Numbered from the stretch's first letter, positions 32,147 through 41,751 are shown. The stretch: 64,000 nt of DNA from JACVRW01 sp963746825 (GCA_963746825.1 CAVVCU010000008.1:124001-188000); one strand, 5' to 3'. A program made the numbers and translations. Notes: a model not told the origin generated them from the sequence alone.

Positions 32147-32893
32147 ATGAGCGGTAGCGTACTGGCCCGGATGCCAGAATCGCCCGCCCACCCGTCCACA
32201 AGCCCGCGGCACTCCGGGTATCGCCGCGGCCTCCGGGCCGTCGCGCCGTTGCTTCCGGCCGTGCTCGCCTTCGGCGCCTCCTTCGGCGTGCTGGCCCAGG
32301 CCGCCGGGGTGGGCGCCACCGCCTCGATCCTCATGTCGCTCACCACCTTCGCCGGCTCGGCCCAGTTCGCGGTCGTCTCCGTGCTCGGGGCGGGCGGCAC
32401 CGCCGTCGCCGCGATCGCCGCGGCCGTGCTGCTCAACGCGCGCTACGGCCCGATGGCGCTGTCGGCGGCCGGGGTGTTCCGGGGTGGCCGGCTGCGCCGG
32501 CTGCTCGAGGCCCAGTTGCTGGTGGACGAGAGCTGGGCGCTCGCGCAGCGCGACGGCGAGTTCGACCGCCGCCTGATGATCGGAGCGGGGCTCGGCCTCT
32601 ACGTGGGCTGGAGCACCGGCACGGCGATCGGCGTCCTGGCCGGGGACTCGCTCGGCGACCCGGCCACGCTGGGCCTCGACGCCGCCTTTCCGGCGCTCTT
32701 CCTCGCCCTCCTGTCCCCGCTGCTTCGCAATCGCGATGCACTCGCCGCCGCGCTGATCGGGGCGGGCATCGCGCTCGCCCTCACTCCGGTCACGCCCGCG
32801 GGAGTGCCCGTGGTGGCGGCGACGGTCGCCTGCCTCGTCGGGCTGCGCTCGCCGGCCCGGCGCGCGCCGGCCCCGGAGGAGGCGCGGTCGTGA
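32147..32893 (+). CDS. azlC: AzlC-family branched-chain amino acid export permease, large subunit
   Basis: A 248-residue membrane protein of the AzlC family, with the GASFGVLAQAAG first helix, the TTFAGSAQFA motif, NARYGPMALS and the DESWAL loop. With AzlD it exports branched-chain amino acids or analogues. Starts at 32126, 32147 and 32171 are possible; 32147 has AGAGGG about 11 bases upstream and leaves a spacer to the divergent Lrp gene. It overlaps azlD by 4 bases. Confidence 0.85.
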   Translation: MSGSVLARMPESPAHPSTSPRHSGYRRGLRAVAPLLPAVLAFGASFGVLAQAAGVGATASILMSLTTFAGSAQFAVVSVLGAGGTAVAAIAAAVLLNARYGPMALSAAGVFRGGRLRRLLEAQLLVDESWALAQRDGEFDRRLMIGAGLGLYVGWSTGTAIGVLAGDSLGDPATLGLDAAFPALFLALLSPLLRNRDALAAALIGAGIALALTPVTPAGVPVVAATVACLVGLRSPARRAPAPEEARS

Positions 32894-33198
32894 GCGCGGT
32901 GTGGACGGTGGTGCTCGTGGTGGGCGTGGCCACGGTGGCCATCAAGGCCGCCGGTCCCGTCCTCGCCGGCGGCCGCGAGCTGCCGGAGAGCAGCGCGCGC
33001 GTGGTCAACCTGCTGGCTCCCGCACTGCTGGCCGCACTGGTGGCGACCCAGGCCTTCAGCTCTGAGGAGACATTGGTGGTCGACGAGCGTGCCGCCGGGC
33101 TGGGGGTGGCCGGCGTGGCGATACTGCTGCGCGCCCCGCTGCTCGTGGTGGTGGTGGCGGCCGCCGTGACCGCCGCGGGGTTGAGGGCGATCGCGTGA
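32890..33198 (+). CDS. azlD: AzlD-family protein, small subunit of amino-acid exporter
   Basis: A 102-residue protein with four short hydrophobic segments, fitting AzlD. It contains the RVVNLLAPALLAALVATQAF stretch conserved in the family. The GTG start overlaps azlC by 4 bases, and the end overlaps the EamA gene by 4 bases, so the three are an operon. It probably associates with AzlC in the cytoplasmic membrane. Confidence 0.85.
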   Translation: MSAVWTVVLVVGVATVAIKAAGPVLAGGRELPESSARVVNLLAPALLAALVATQAFSSEETLVVDERAAGLGVAGVAILLRAPLLVVVVAAAVTAAGLRAIA

Positions 33199-34181
33199 CC
33201 CTGCGCGGCTGGGCGCTTTTCGCGGGCATGTCACTGGCCTGGGGCGTGCCCTACCTGTTCATCAAGATCGCTGTGGACGATGGGCTCAGCCCGGGCTTCG
33301 TGGCCTGGTCGCGCGTGGCGCTGGCCACGCTCGTCCTGCTGCCTGTGGCGCTCAAGGCCGGGGCCCTGCGCCGCCTCCCGCTCGGCTGGCTGGTGCTCTT
33401 CGCGATCACCGAGATCTGCATCCCCTTTCCGCTGATCGGCTTCGGCGAGACCCGCGTCTCCTCGTCGCTGGCGGCGATCCTGATCGCCTCGCTTCCCCTG
33501 ATGGTGGCCTTCCTGGCCCTGCGCTTCGATCGGTCCGAGCGGCCCACGCGCGCGCGGCTCGTGGGCATGCTGATCGGGTTGAGCGGGGTGGCCGCACTGG
33601 TGGGCATCGACATCGGCGGCACCGGCGCGGAGCTGATCGGCGCCGCGGCGATCCTGGTCGCCACGCTCGGCTATGCGTTCGGCCCGCTGATCGTCAAGCA
33701 CCGGCTGAGCGACGCCGATCCGCTCGGGCCGGTGACTGCCGCCATGGGAATCGCCACGATCATCCTCCTGCCCTTCGGGATCGGAGACTTCCCCGCGCAA
33801 GCGCCCTCGGGCGACGCGATCTTCTCGGTGGTCGTGCTGGGGCTGGTGTGCTCGGCGCTCGCTTTCCTGATCTTCTTTCGCCTCATCGCCGAGGTCGGGC
33901 CGGGCCGGGCGACGGTGATCACCTACGTGAACCCGGTGGTGGCGCTGGCCCTCGGCGTGGCGGTGCTGGGCGAGAGCGTGACCGCCGGAGCGGTGGCGGG
34001 GCTGCTGCTGATCCTCGCCGGTTCCTGGCTTGCCACCGACGGCCGGGTGCCCCCGGGGCTCGCCGCCGTGGCCACCCGCCTGGATCCGCGCAGGCTCAGC
34101 CGGCCTGGTCGGCGCCCGCCTCCGGCGTCGCCGACGGGGGAGCGCCGATCGGCGGCGCCATCCGCTCCACCTCGTCCTTGA
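33195..34181 (+). CDS. EamA/DMT-family transporter
   Basis: A 328-residue drug/metabolite-superfamily protein with ten predicted helices in two EamA repeats; the second ends in the usual YVNPVVALALGVAVLGE motif. Starts with GTG overlapping azlD by 4 bases, so it is co-transcribed with the Lrp-linked amino-acid exporter and may export related metabolites. The last 29 residues (Pro/Arg-rich) overlap the convergent PLP enzyme gene by 86 bases and are probably dispensable. Confidence 0.85.
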   Translation: MTLRGWALFAGMSLAWGVPYLFIKIAVDDGLSPGFVAWSRVALATLVLLPVALKAGALRRLPLGWLVLFAITEICIPFPLIGFGETRVSSSLAAILIASLPLMVAFLALRFDRSERPTRARLVGMLIGLSGVAALVGIDIGGTGAELIGAAAILVATLGYAFGPLIVKHRLSDADPLGPVTAAMGIATIILLPFGIGDFPAQAPSGDAIFSVVVLGLVCSALAFLIFFRLIAEVGPGRATVITYVNPVVALALGVAVLGESVTAGAVAGLLLILAGSWLATDGRVPPGLAAVATRLDPRRLSRPGRRPPPASPTGERRSAAPSAPPRP

Positions 34182-35394
34182 CCTGCTCGAAGATCGACAG
34201 CGCCCGGTCGAGGTGCTCGCGCTCGTGGCTGGCCATCACCGAGGTGCGCAGCAAGGCGCCGCCGCGCTGAACGGCCGGATAGATGGCCACGTTCACGTAC
34301 ACGCCTGCGTCGTAGAGCGCCTTCCACAGCATGACGGCCTTCCAGTCGTCGCCCACCAGCACGGGCACGATCGGCGTGATCATCTCGCCGCCGCCGGGGA
34401 GCGGGCTGGGCTCCATCACGTGGTAGCCGAGATCGCCCAGCCCGTCGTGGAGGTAGCGGGCGTTGTCGAGCACCTTGGCCATCAGCTCGGGCCCCTCGGC
34501 CGAGCGGATGATGCGCAGCGCGCCGAGGGCCGCCCCGACCGCGGCCGGGACCGCCGCCGCGGTGAACATGAACGAGCGCGACTGGACGCGCAGGAAGTCG
34601 ACCACGTCGGCCGGGCCGGCGATAAAGCCGCCGCAGGAGGCCAGCGACTTGGAGAAGGTGCCCATGCGCAGGTCGATCTCGTCCTCGCAGCCGAAGAGCT
34701 CCGCCGCGCCGGCGCCGCGCTCGCCGAGCACGCCCACGCCGTGCGCCTCGTCGACCATGAGCCGCGCGCCGTGCGCGCGGCACAGCGCGGCCACATCGGG
34801 CAGCGGCGCCAGGTCGCCCTCCATGGAGAAGAGCCCGTCCACCACCACCAGCACGCCGCCGCCGTCGGACTCGGCGCGCGAGAGCATGCTCTCCAGCTTG
34901 TCGAGGCGGTTGTGCCGGAAGGGGCGCACCCGCGCTCGCGACAGCGAGACCGCGTCGAGGATCGAGGCGTGGTCGCCCGAGTCGCAGATCACCGTGTCGC
35001 CCGGATCGAGCAGCGTGCCTATGGCACCGGTGTTGGCGAGGTAGCCCGTGGTGTACACGAGCACGTCCTCGCTGCCCATCCAGTCCGCCAGCTCGCTCTC
35101 GAGCTGCAGGTGGATGTCGAGCGTCCCGTTGAGGAAGCGCGAGCCGGTGACACCGGTCCCGTACTTCTCGAGCGCGGCCCGCGCGGCGTCCTTCACGCGC
35201 TCGTCGCCGGTGAGCCCGAGGTAGTTGTTGGAGCCGAGCATGATGCGCCGGCTGCCCTCCATGTCGACCACCGGTCCGGCCGGTCCCTCGAGCACCCGGA
35301 AATACGGCATCAGGTCGTGGTCGCGAGCGGCCTGGAGCTGTTCGACTCGCTCGTGGCTGCGTGCCTTTTCGAAGAGATCGATGGCGGTGGGCAT
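34096..35394 (-). CDS. Alpha-oxoamine synthase, serine palmitoyltransferase-like
   Basis: A 432-residue fold-type-I PLP enzyme that condenses an amino acid with an acyl-CoA. The internal-aldimine lysine is in GTFSKSLASCGG, with the metal of the DEAHG motif before it and GSNNYLGLTG near the N-terminus. Several stretches match bacterial serine palmitoyltransferase more closely than KBL or BioF: VRPFRHNRLDKLE, FSMEGDLAPL, MLWKALYDAGVYVNVAIYPA. KBL/BioF remain possible. The start at 35394 (MPTAIDLFEKAR) leaves 15 bases to the divergent GNAT-like gene, the pairing expected of a sphingolipid locus. The C-terminus has an Ala/Pro-rich tail. Confidence 0.8.
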   Translation of the reverse strand: MPTAIDLFEKARSHERVEQLQAARDHDLMPYFRVLEGPAGPVVDMEGSRRIMLGSNNYLGLTGDERVKDAARAALEKYGTGVTGSRFLNGTLDIHLQLESELADWMGSEDVLVYTTGYLANTGAIGTLLDPGDTVICDSGDHASILDAVSLSRARVRPFRHNRLDKLESMLSRAESDGGGVLVVVDGLFSMEGDLAPLPDVAALCRAHGARLMVDEAHGVGVLGERGAGAAELFGCEDEIDLRMGTFSKSLASCGGFIAGPADVVDFLRVQSRSFMFTAAAVPAAVGAALGALRIIRSAEGPELMAKVLDNARYLHDGLGDLGYHVMEPSPLPGGGEMITPIVPVLVGDDWKAVMLWKALYDAGVYVNVAIYPAVQRGGALLRTSVMASHEREHLDRALSIFEQVKDEVERMAPPIGAPPSATPEAGADQAG

Positions 35395-35409
35395 GTAGGG
35401 TGGCGCGCC

Positions 35410-36534
35410 GTGTCGGTGGCGGTTCAACCGGTGAGGTCACTGCAGGACAGGCGCGCGTTCGTCGACCTCCCGTTCCGGCTGCATGGTACCGGTACGCCCT
35501 GGGTCCCTCCGCTCAAGCTGGAGCGCCATCTCTTTCTGAGCCCGCGCCTCAACGCGTTCTTTCGCCACGGCGAGGCGCAGCTCTTCCTCGCTCGCCGCGA
35601 CGGCCGTGTGGTGGGGCGGGTGAGCGCCCACATCGACCTGGCCCACAACTCCCATCAGGACAACGCGTCGGGGATGTTCGGCTTCCTAGAGGTCGAGGAG
35701 GACGCCGAGGCCCTGAGGGCGCTGCTCGACACGGCGGCCGGCTGGCTGCGCGAGCGCGGGCGCGACCGGATGGTCGGGCCGATGGACTTCACGATGAACG
35801 ACGAGTGCGGGTTGGTGATCGAGGGCTTCGAGCACCGGCCCATGATTCGCCAGCCCTGGAATCCGCCCTACTACCCCCGCCTGTGTGAGGAGGCGGGCCT
35901 GGAGAAGGCCGTCGACCTGTTCATGTGGCACTTAGACATCTCGGGTCGCGACAACGTGATGTCGATCATCTGGGATCTCGCGGAGAAGCTCGAGGAAAAG
36001 CACGGAATACGAATCCGCAAGATGACCCGCCTCGGCCTGCGTCGCGATCTCGACGCCTTCGCCGAGATCTACAACGAGGCCTGGGCGCGCAACTGGGGCT
36101 TCGTCCCCTACTCGAAGGCCGACCTCGACGCCTACGCGCACGAGCTGCAGCTGGTGTTCGACGGCGACTGGTTCATGGTGGCCGAGAACGCCGAGGGGGC
36201 CACGGTGGCGGTGGCCATCACCGTGCCGGACGTGAACGAGGTGCTGGCCCGGATGAACGGCCGCCTGCTTCCACTGGGGTGGTGGCAGTACCTCAACCGG
36301 CGACGCATCGTGGAGCACTGCCGGGTCGGGTTCTTGGGCGTGAAGCCGGCCTGGCAGCACACCGGGGTGGCCGCCGGCCTGTACGCCGAGCACTTCGACA
36401 TGGCCGAGGTCTCGCGCATCCACGGAGGCGAGATGGGATGGATCCTCGAGACCAACAAGGCGATGAACCGGGCCATGGAGGCCATGGGTGGGGAGATCGT
36501 CAAGAAGTACCGCGTCTACGAACACATCCTGTGA
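35410..36534 (+). CDS. GNAT-fold N-acyltransferase-like protein, candidate ceramide synthase
   Basis: A 374-residue protein of the large two-GNAT-domain group often labelled N-acetyltransferase. It starts with a FVDLPFRLHGTGTPWVPPL segment, then GRVSAHID, MNDECGLVIEGF, PYYPRLCEEAG and FLGVKPAWQHTGVAAGLY (acyl-CoA binding), ending in KKYRVYEHIL. Bacterial ceramide synthase of Caulobacter has been placed in this superfamily. Because it is divergent from a serine-palmitoyltransferase-like gene, N-acylation of a sphingoid base is a reasonable hypothesis; it is untested. GTG starts at 35410, 35416 and 35431 are possible; the last best fits the family N-terminus. Confidence 0.72.
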   Translation: MSVAVQPVRSLQDRRAFVDLPFRLHGTGTPWVPPLKLERHLFLSPRLNAFFRHGEAQLFLARRDGRVVGRVSAHIDLAHNSHQDNASGMFGFLEVEEDAEALRALLDTAAGWLRERGRDRMVGPMDFTMNDECGLVIEGFEHRPMIRQPWNPPYYPRLCEEAGLEKAVDLFMWHLDISGRDNVMSIIWDLAEKLEEKHGIRIRKMTRLGLRRDLDAFAEIYNEAWARNWGFVPYSKADLDAYAHELQLVFDGDWFMVAENAEGATVAVAITVPDVNEVLARMNGRLLPLGWWQYLNRRRIVEHCRVGFLGVKPAWQHTGVAAGLYAEHFDMAEVSRIHGGEMGWILETNKAMNRAMEAMGGEIVKKYRVYEHIL

Positions 36535-36568
36535 ACGCCGGGCTTCGGCCAGGGGCTACACTCGCCCT

Positions 36569-36868
36569 GTGTCCGAGCCCCACGTTCTCCCGGATCCTGA
36601 TCACGCCGAGGCCGAAGTGCGGCCACTGCCCGTACTGGCCGAGCCACGGCCGATCGAGCGCTCGCGGGAGGTGCCGCTGCCGGCCGCGGTCGTCGCGGCC
36701 ACCGGCGGCTTTCTGCTCGGGGTGGCGACGTTCGTGCTCGTGAGGGTTCTGCGCCGGCCGAAACCGGCCCGCCTGCGCCTCGGCGCCGGCAAGGGCCGCG
36801 GGAAGAAGGTCGACGTGGCGGCGTCGCGCTCCTTCCTGGTCGACGTGCACCTCCTCAAAGACCGCTAG
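36569..36868 (+). CDS. Small single-pass membrane protein, unknown function
   Basis: A 99-residue protein: an acidic, Pro-rich N-terminal half, one membrane helix (AAVVAATGGFLLGVATFVLV) and a strongly basic segment rich in Lys/Arg, ending LVDVHLLKDR. It starts with GTG 34 bases after the acyltransferase-like gene. No family with known function was recognised; co-transcription with that gene is likely from spacing. Confidence 0.6.
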   Translation: MSEPHVLPDPDHAEAEVRPLPVLAEPRPIERSREVPLPAAVVAATGGFLLGVATFVLVRVLRRPKPARLRLGAGKGRGKKVDVAASRSFLVDVHLLKDR

Positions 36869-36885
36869 CGAGGCGACCAAGAATC

Positions 36886-38556
36886 GTGCGCCGGCGCGGC
36901 CTTCTGGCCGTTATCACGCTGTTCGTCGTCCTCGGGTGGACGGGACAGGCGGGCGCCGCGCAGCCGCTCATTCCCGCCCATTCGGCTCGCGCGTTCGGCG
37001 ACTCCGTGGGCGTGAACATCCACCTGCTGCACCAGGACACCTCCTACGGGCGCTTCGATGTGGTGCGCGCGCGGCTGCGCGAGCTTGGTGTGCGCTACGT
37101 GCGCGACGGGCTCTGCGCCACGTGCCCGAGCCAGATCGAGCGACTCAGGGCCCTGGCCGACGTGGGCATCCGCGCACACATCATCGCCGGCCGCCTCCGC
37201 GAGGACGAGGTGGCCATGCTCTTCGAGCTGCAGGCCAATCTCGCGACGATCCGCGAGCGCCTGCGCGGGGCGGTGGCGTCGATCGGGTCGGTCAACGAGC
37301 CCGACCAGCAGGGCGTGGTCTCCTGGATCGACCGCACCCGCGCCTTCCAGCGTCAGCTCTGGTACCGCGTGAACGGAGACCCCGCCCTCGCGGACCTGCC
37401 GGTGATCGGGCCGGCTGTGGTCCACCCGGCCAATCGCGTGGCTCTCGGGGACCTGTCCGGCTTCCTCGACCAGGGCAACATGCATCCCTATCCGGGGGGC
37501 GGAACGCCCCTCCACAACCTCGAGGAGGAGCGCTTTCGCGCCGTGTCCATATCGGGGTCCAAGCCGCTCGTGGCCACCGAAGCCGGCTACCACTCCGACC
37601 TGGGGACCGCCACCGGCCACTACCCGGCCTCCGAACGCGCGATCGCCGCCTACACGCCGCGGCTGGCGCTGGAGGGCTTTCGCGGCGGGGTGGCGCGGAC
37701 ATTCATCTACCAACTGGCCGACGAGTGGCCCGCCGGCGGCCAGCCGGCCCACGTGGCCCCCTTCGAGAACTCGTTCGGGCTGCTGAGGGGCGACCTGTCG
37801 CCCAAGCCCTCGTTTCTCGCTCTGCGCAATCTGCTGCAGGCGGCGGGCGCGAGCTCGCCGCCGGTGGCCGCGCCCGGCGGGCTGCGCTACGGCATCGAAG
37901 GGGCGCCGCCTGACCTCCGCCAGCTGCTGTTGCAATCGGCCGACGGCTCGTTCGCCCTCGTCCTGTGGCGCGACGTGAGCGTGTGGGACCGCTTCGCGCG
38001 CCAGGACGTCGCGGTGGCTCCCGACCCACTCGACGTGGTGCTCGGCCAGCCCATGGCGCTGGCGCAGCGCTTCGACCCTGTCGATTCCGACGCCGAGCGC
38101 GCGCGCTGGGCGAACCCCGGCCGCGTTCCCGTCGAGGTGGCAGGGGGTCCGGTCGTGCTGCGGTTCACCCCGCCCGTTCCCGCCAAGAGCGCCGGCGGAA
38201 AGACCGGCCGCGTGCTGCGCCTCGGCGCCACACGCCGGCGACAGAGGCTGCGCAAGCGAGTCTCGGTCCGGCTGTCGTGCGCCTCCCCGTGCGCCAGCGT
38301 GACCGCCCGCGGGGTGCTGGCGGTCGAACGCCGACGTGGCCCGCGCCCGCGGCGGTTTGCGCTCAGGAAGGTCAAGCAAGAGGTGACGAAGGGCCGGGTG
38401 ACCCTGCGGATCGCGATTCCGCGCCGGGCACTCCGCGCCGCGCGCCGTGCCCTGGCCGACGGCCGGCGCGCCCGCGTGAGGGTGGTGGTGACCGCGCGGA
38501 CGGCCGGCGGCGCCAAGCTCGCGGCGGGACGGCAGACGATCGCGCTTCGCCGCTGA
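36886..38556 (+). CDS. Secreted glycoside hydrolase-like (TIM-barrel) protein
   Basis: A 556-residue exported protein with an Arg-rich Sec signal peptide (cleavage probably after GAGA). The catalytic-like domain resembles clan-A glycosidases: LGVRYVRDGL strand, the acid/base region SVNEPD, and a nucleophile-like ATEAGYHSD. It also has the NMHPYPGG segment seen in several such enzymes. The C-terminal ~120 residues are extremely Arg-rich beta-strands (RRRGPRPRRF), typical of large extracellular proteins of this group. The substrate is unknown. Confidence 0.72.
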   Translation: MRRRGLLAVITLFVVLGWTGQAGAAQPLIPAHSARAFGDSVGVNIHLLHQDTSYGRFDVVRARLRELGVRYVRDGLCATCPSQIERLRALADVGIRAHIIAGRLREDEVAMLFELQANLATIRERLRGAVASIGSVNEPDQQGVVSWIDRTRAFQRQLWYRVNGDPALADLPVIGPAVVHPANRVALGDLSGFLDQGNMHPYPGGGTPLHNLEEERFRAVSISGSKPLVATEAGYHSDLGTATGHYPASERAIAAYTPRLALEGFRGGVARTFIYQLADEWPAGGQPAHVAPFENSFGLLRGDLSPKPSFLALRNLLQAAGASSPPVAAPGGLRYGIEGAPPDLRQLLLQSADGSFALVLWRDVSVWDRFARQDVAVAPDPLDVVLGQPMALAQRFDPVDSDAERARWANPGRVPVEVAGGPVVLRFTPPVPAKSAGGKTGRVLRLGATRRRQRLRKRVSVRLSCASPCASVTARGVLAVERRRGPRPRRFALRKVKQEVTKGRVTLRIAIPRRALRAARRALADGRRARVRVVVTARTAGGAKLAAGRQTIALRR

Positions 38557-38597
38557 GGGCGGCCGCTCCATCGCTCGCGGGTCGTACACTCGCCGCC

Positions 38598-39459
38598 GTG
38601 CCGGCGAGCGAGTCGTACACCGTCGAGCGGGACGTCGTCCCGCCGGGCCCCTACCGCCTTCCCGGCGCGGGGCGCGACGGAGTGCTGGTGCGCCGAGAGG
38701 GCGCGCTCGTGCGCGCGGTGGAGGCCGACGGCGAGTGCGCGGTGGTGCGCGCCTGGGTGGCCGGGGGAGCCGTTCGCTTCCGTGCCGAGGCCCCCACGCG
38801 CGACTTGGCCGCGCTGGCCATCGAGCGCATGCGCTTTGCCCTCGGCACCGACCACGACCTGCGCCCCTTCCACCGGCGCTTCGCCCGCGATCCGCTCGTG
38901 GGGCCGGTGATCAGGCGTCGCCCCTGGCTGCGCCCCCGGCGGCGTCCCTCGCCCTTCGAGGCGCTGGCCTGGGCGGTGTGCGAGCAACTCATCGAGTCCC
39001 GCCGGGCGGCGGGCATCGAGCGCTCGCTGGTGCGCCGGCTGGGCACCCGAAGCCCCTGTGGCGCCCACTTCCTGCCGCCCACCGCCGCGCGGCTGTCCGA
39101 CCGCAGCGCCGGCCGAGGTCGACGCCTGCGGCCTGGCGCCCAAGCGCTCGATCGCCCTGATCAAGGCCGCTCGGGAGGTGGCGTCGGGGCGCGCCGACCT
39201 GGGCGAGCACGAGAGCTCGTGGAAGCGGCTGCTCGCCATCCCCAACATCGGCAATTGGACCATCGAGATGCTGGCCTTCGAAGGGCAGGGCCGCGACGAC
39301 AAGATCCCGGCGCTCGACCTGGCCTATGTCCTGCTCGTGGGACGCATGGTCTACGGCGGCCGGCGGGCCACGGAGGAGGAGGTACGCGCCTTCTTCGCCC
39401 CCTACGAGGAGCACGCCGCGCTGGCCGGGATCTATGCGCTGGGCCGACGCTACCTTTAG
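38598..39459 (+). CDS. AlkA-like DNA-3-methyladenine glycosylase, apparent frameshift
   Basis: HhH-GPD DNA glycosylase read in two frames. The first frame, from GTG 38598, gives an N-terminal AlkA-like domain through FEALAWAVCEQLIES. The second carries ACGLAPKR, the helix-hairpin-helix LLAIPNIGNWTIEML and the Asp-bearing IPALDLA segment, ending at 39459. The span is 862 bases, so one extra base near 39100-39118 explains the break. The corrected protein of about 286 residues would be normal. It repairs alkylated bases. A sequencing error or recent inactivation cannot be told apart. Confidence 0.78.
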
Positions 39460-39463
39460 GGGC

Positions 39464-39867
39464 ATGGCCGAGAAAGTCGAGAAGTCAGAGGACCAGTGGC
39501 GCGAGGAGCTGTCGCCCGAGAGCTACCAGGTCCTGCGCCAACAGGGGACCGAGCCGCCGTTCACCGGCGCCTACACCTATTCGAAGGCCGACGGCATGTA
39601 CCGCTGCGGAGCCTGCGGTAACGAGCTGTTCAGCTCGGAATCCAAGTACGACTCCGGCAGCGGCTGGCCCAGCTTCACCGAGCCCGCCGTGGCCGACGCG
39701 ATCGTGCTGCACGAGGACAAGTCACACGGGATGGTGCGCACGGAGGTCACGTGCGGCCGCTGCGGGAGCCACCTGGGCCACGTGTTCCCCGACGGCCCGG
39801 GGCCGACGGGCGAGCGCTACTGCATCAACTCGCGTAGGCGCTCGACCTGGCCGAGAACGGCGACTAG
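39464..39867 (+). CDS. msrB: Peptide-methionine (R)-S-oxide reductase MsrB, frameshifted near the C-terminus
   Basis: A MsrB protein with both structural zinc-binding pairs (CGACGNELF and CGRCGSHLG), the GSGWPSF motif, GHVFPDGP and the catalytic Cys in RYCINS. After that the frame breaks: the family ending A-L-D-L-A-E-N-G-D is present but one frame over, closing at 39867. The span is 404 bases, one short of a multiple of three, so a single missing base at about 39827-39838 restores the gene to 134 residues. It reduces methionine-R-sulfoxide. The frameshift lies after the active site. Confidence 0.88.
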
Positions 39868-40755
39868 CCCGGCTCGGGCACTGCGAAGCCCGGGCCCAGC
39901 AGCGACTCGGGCGCTATCCCGAAGTTGCGCAGCAGCTCGTCGAGGGGCCGGGCCGCGCCCGGGCTCTCGATCGAGACTTCCTCGTTGGGCGCCGTCAGCG
40001 TCATGTCCAGCGAGACCTGCCCGCCCGACAGGCCGCCCGCGCCCTGGCGCTGGGCTTCGGGCACGGTGAAGTCCACGCTGGTCGAGACGCGCCGCCAGAT
40101 GTCGTCGTCGCCGATCCAAGCTTCGAAGTCGACGGGACCGATCGCCTCCTCGACCTGATCCAGCGTGGCCTGGGGAATGGCCGAGGCGTCGGGCGACAGG
40201 CGGCTGAAGTCGCCCAGCATGGCCGCCACGTCGAGCTCGCCGGTGACCTTGGTGGTGGCGGCCCCGCCGATCTCCTCGCCCTCGCTGGTCTCCGCCCCCG
40301 TCACCCACTTGAGCGGGTTCACGTTGGCGTCGCTGAACGTGTCGGGGCCCCCGTCGGAGTTGAGCGACTCCTGCGTGCGGCTCCACAGGTCCTCGCCGAC
40401 CTCGTAGGTCTCGCCTCCGAACTCGATCCAGGCGTTCTCGGGAAGCATCACCAGCCCGCCCTCGAAGCTCAGGCCCTGGCCGGTCGCCTTGAAGTCGAGG
40501 TCGGCGTCCGGCACCTGGGTGGGGCCGCGCGACCGGAAGGGTCCGCTCAGCTCGAGGCGGAAGGCGCCCTCCGCCGCCTCGATCCCCTCGAGGCGGAGCT
40601 CCATCGCCATGTCGATCTCGCCCGAGTCGACGTCGGTGGCAAAGCCGCGCTTGAGCAGGTCGTTGGCCTCCTCGGCGCCGCCGCCGTCCTCGCCGCCGCA
40701 GCCGGCGGCCACCAACGCGAGCGCGGCGAGCAGGAGTAGGACGAAGACGCTTCAC
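39864..40755 (-). CDS. Lipoprotein co-transcribed with thiamine-precursor transporter, apparent frameshift
   Basis: A roughly 296-residue lipoprotein with lipobox LVAAGC followed by a Gly/Asp/Glu-rich linker. The in-frame signal peptide is cut off by a stop, but GTG at 40755 in another frame reads M-K-R-L and then, if one base is removed near 40742-40749, continues as a normal hydrophobic signal peptide. Mature sequence includes TDVDSGEIDMAMELRLEG and DDDIWRRVSTSVDFTV, patterned like LolA/LppX-type beta-sheet proteins that bind lipids. The GTG overlaps the substrate-binding protein stop, so it belongs to the riboswitch operon. Function unknown. Confidence 0.62.
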
Positions 40756-41751
40756 AACCCTGATCCTGGCAGAAGCTCGTTGTCGTAGCTCGAGCGCGGA
40801 TCGGCCGGGTTCTCGAGGAGCTGGTTGTCCTCCATCCAGGCCGCAAAGGCGTCCCACTCCTCCGGGCTCTGCCAGCCGAACGGCTTGCCCTCGAGGCGCG
40901 AAGAACAGCGGCAGCGTTACCTCGACCACGGCTTCCTGGAGCTCGGGGTCGAGATCGGGATTGGCCTCGAGCAGGCCCTCGATCGCGGTCTGCGGGTCTG
41001 CCCTGAGGTCGCGGGTGCCGCGCGAGACGGCGCCGATGAAGGCCCGGATCTTGTCCGCGTCGCGCTCCAGCGCGTCCTCGTTGGCCACCAGCACCAGCTC
41101 GTTGTAGGTGGGGACCCCCGCGTCCTCCATTCGGATGATGCGCGGCTTCTTGCCGCGCAGGCGCAGCTCGGTGCCCTCGTAGTTCCAGAAGGCGCCGAGG
41201 GCGGCGTCGATCCTGCCCGTGATGAGCGCGGGCGAGAAGGCGAAGCCGACGTTGCGCTCCTTCACCGTGCGCTGCGGGACGCCGGCCTCGGCGAGGATGG
41301 TCTGCAGGTAGGCCGACTGGTAGTCGATCCCGGCCGTGCCCACCGTCTTGCCCTCGAGGTCGGCCGGAGTGCGGACCTTGCCCTCCGGCAGCGAGATGAT
41401 CGAGGTGAGCGGCTTCTGCACGATCGCGCCGACGCTCACCACGCTCAGCCCCTGGTCGCGGGCGCGCAGCACCTCGGGCTCGTACGAGATCGCCAGGTCC
41501 ACGCGCCCGGCCGCCACCTGCTTGATGGGCGCGGCGGGGTCGGGCGGCTGGCGAATGGTCACGTCGAGCCCCGCCTGCCGGAAGTGGCCGGCCGCCTGCG
41601 CGGCGTAGATGCCGGCGTGGTCGGCGTTGGGGAAGTAGTCGAGCATCAACTCGACCCGCTTCGACCCCGACGGCGCGAGCGCGTCCTCCTTCTCGCCGCA
41701 GCCGGCGAGCGCCAGCGCCAGCAGCGCCGCCAGGCAGGCGAGCTTCCTCAT
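40752..41751 (-). CDS. thiY: Thiamine-precursor ABC transporter substrate-binding lipoprotein (NMT1/THI5-like), frameshifted
   Basis: A substrate-binding lipoprotein (lipobox LALAGC) of the NMT1/THI5 family: the motif LDYFPNADHAGIYAAQAAGH is characteristic of pyrimidine (HMP) precursor binding. The first frame runs to about residue 284; the C-terminus (EGKPFGWQSPEEWDAF ... LLPGSGL) continues in the next frame to a stop at 40752. The span is 1000 bases, so one extra base near 40893-40905 explains it. The ATG overlaps the permease stop by 4 bases. The upstream TPP riboswitch supports thiamine or HMP uptake. Confidence 0.83.

Noticed and set aside
34030..35409. Long upstream extension of the GNAT-like reading frame
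   Set aside because: It lies antisense to the serine-palmitoyltransferase-like gene and reads as shadow sequence (Arg/His/Ala-rich).
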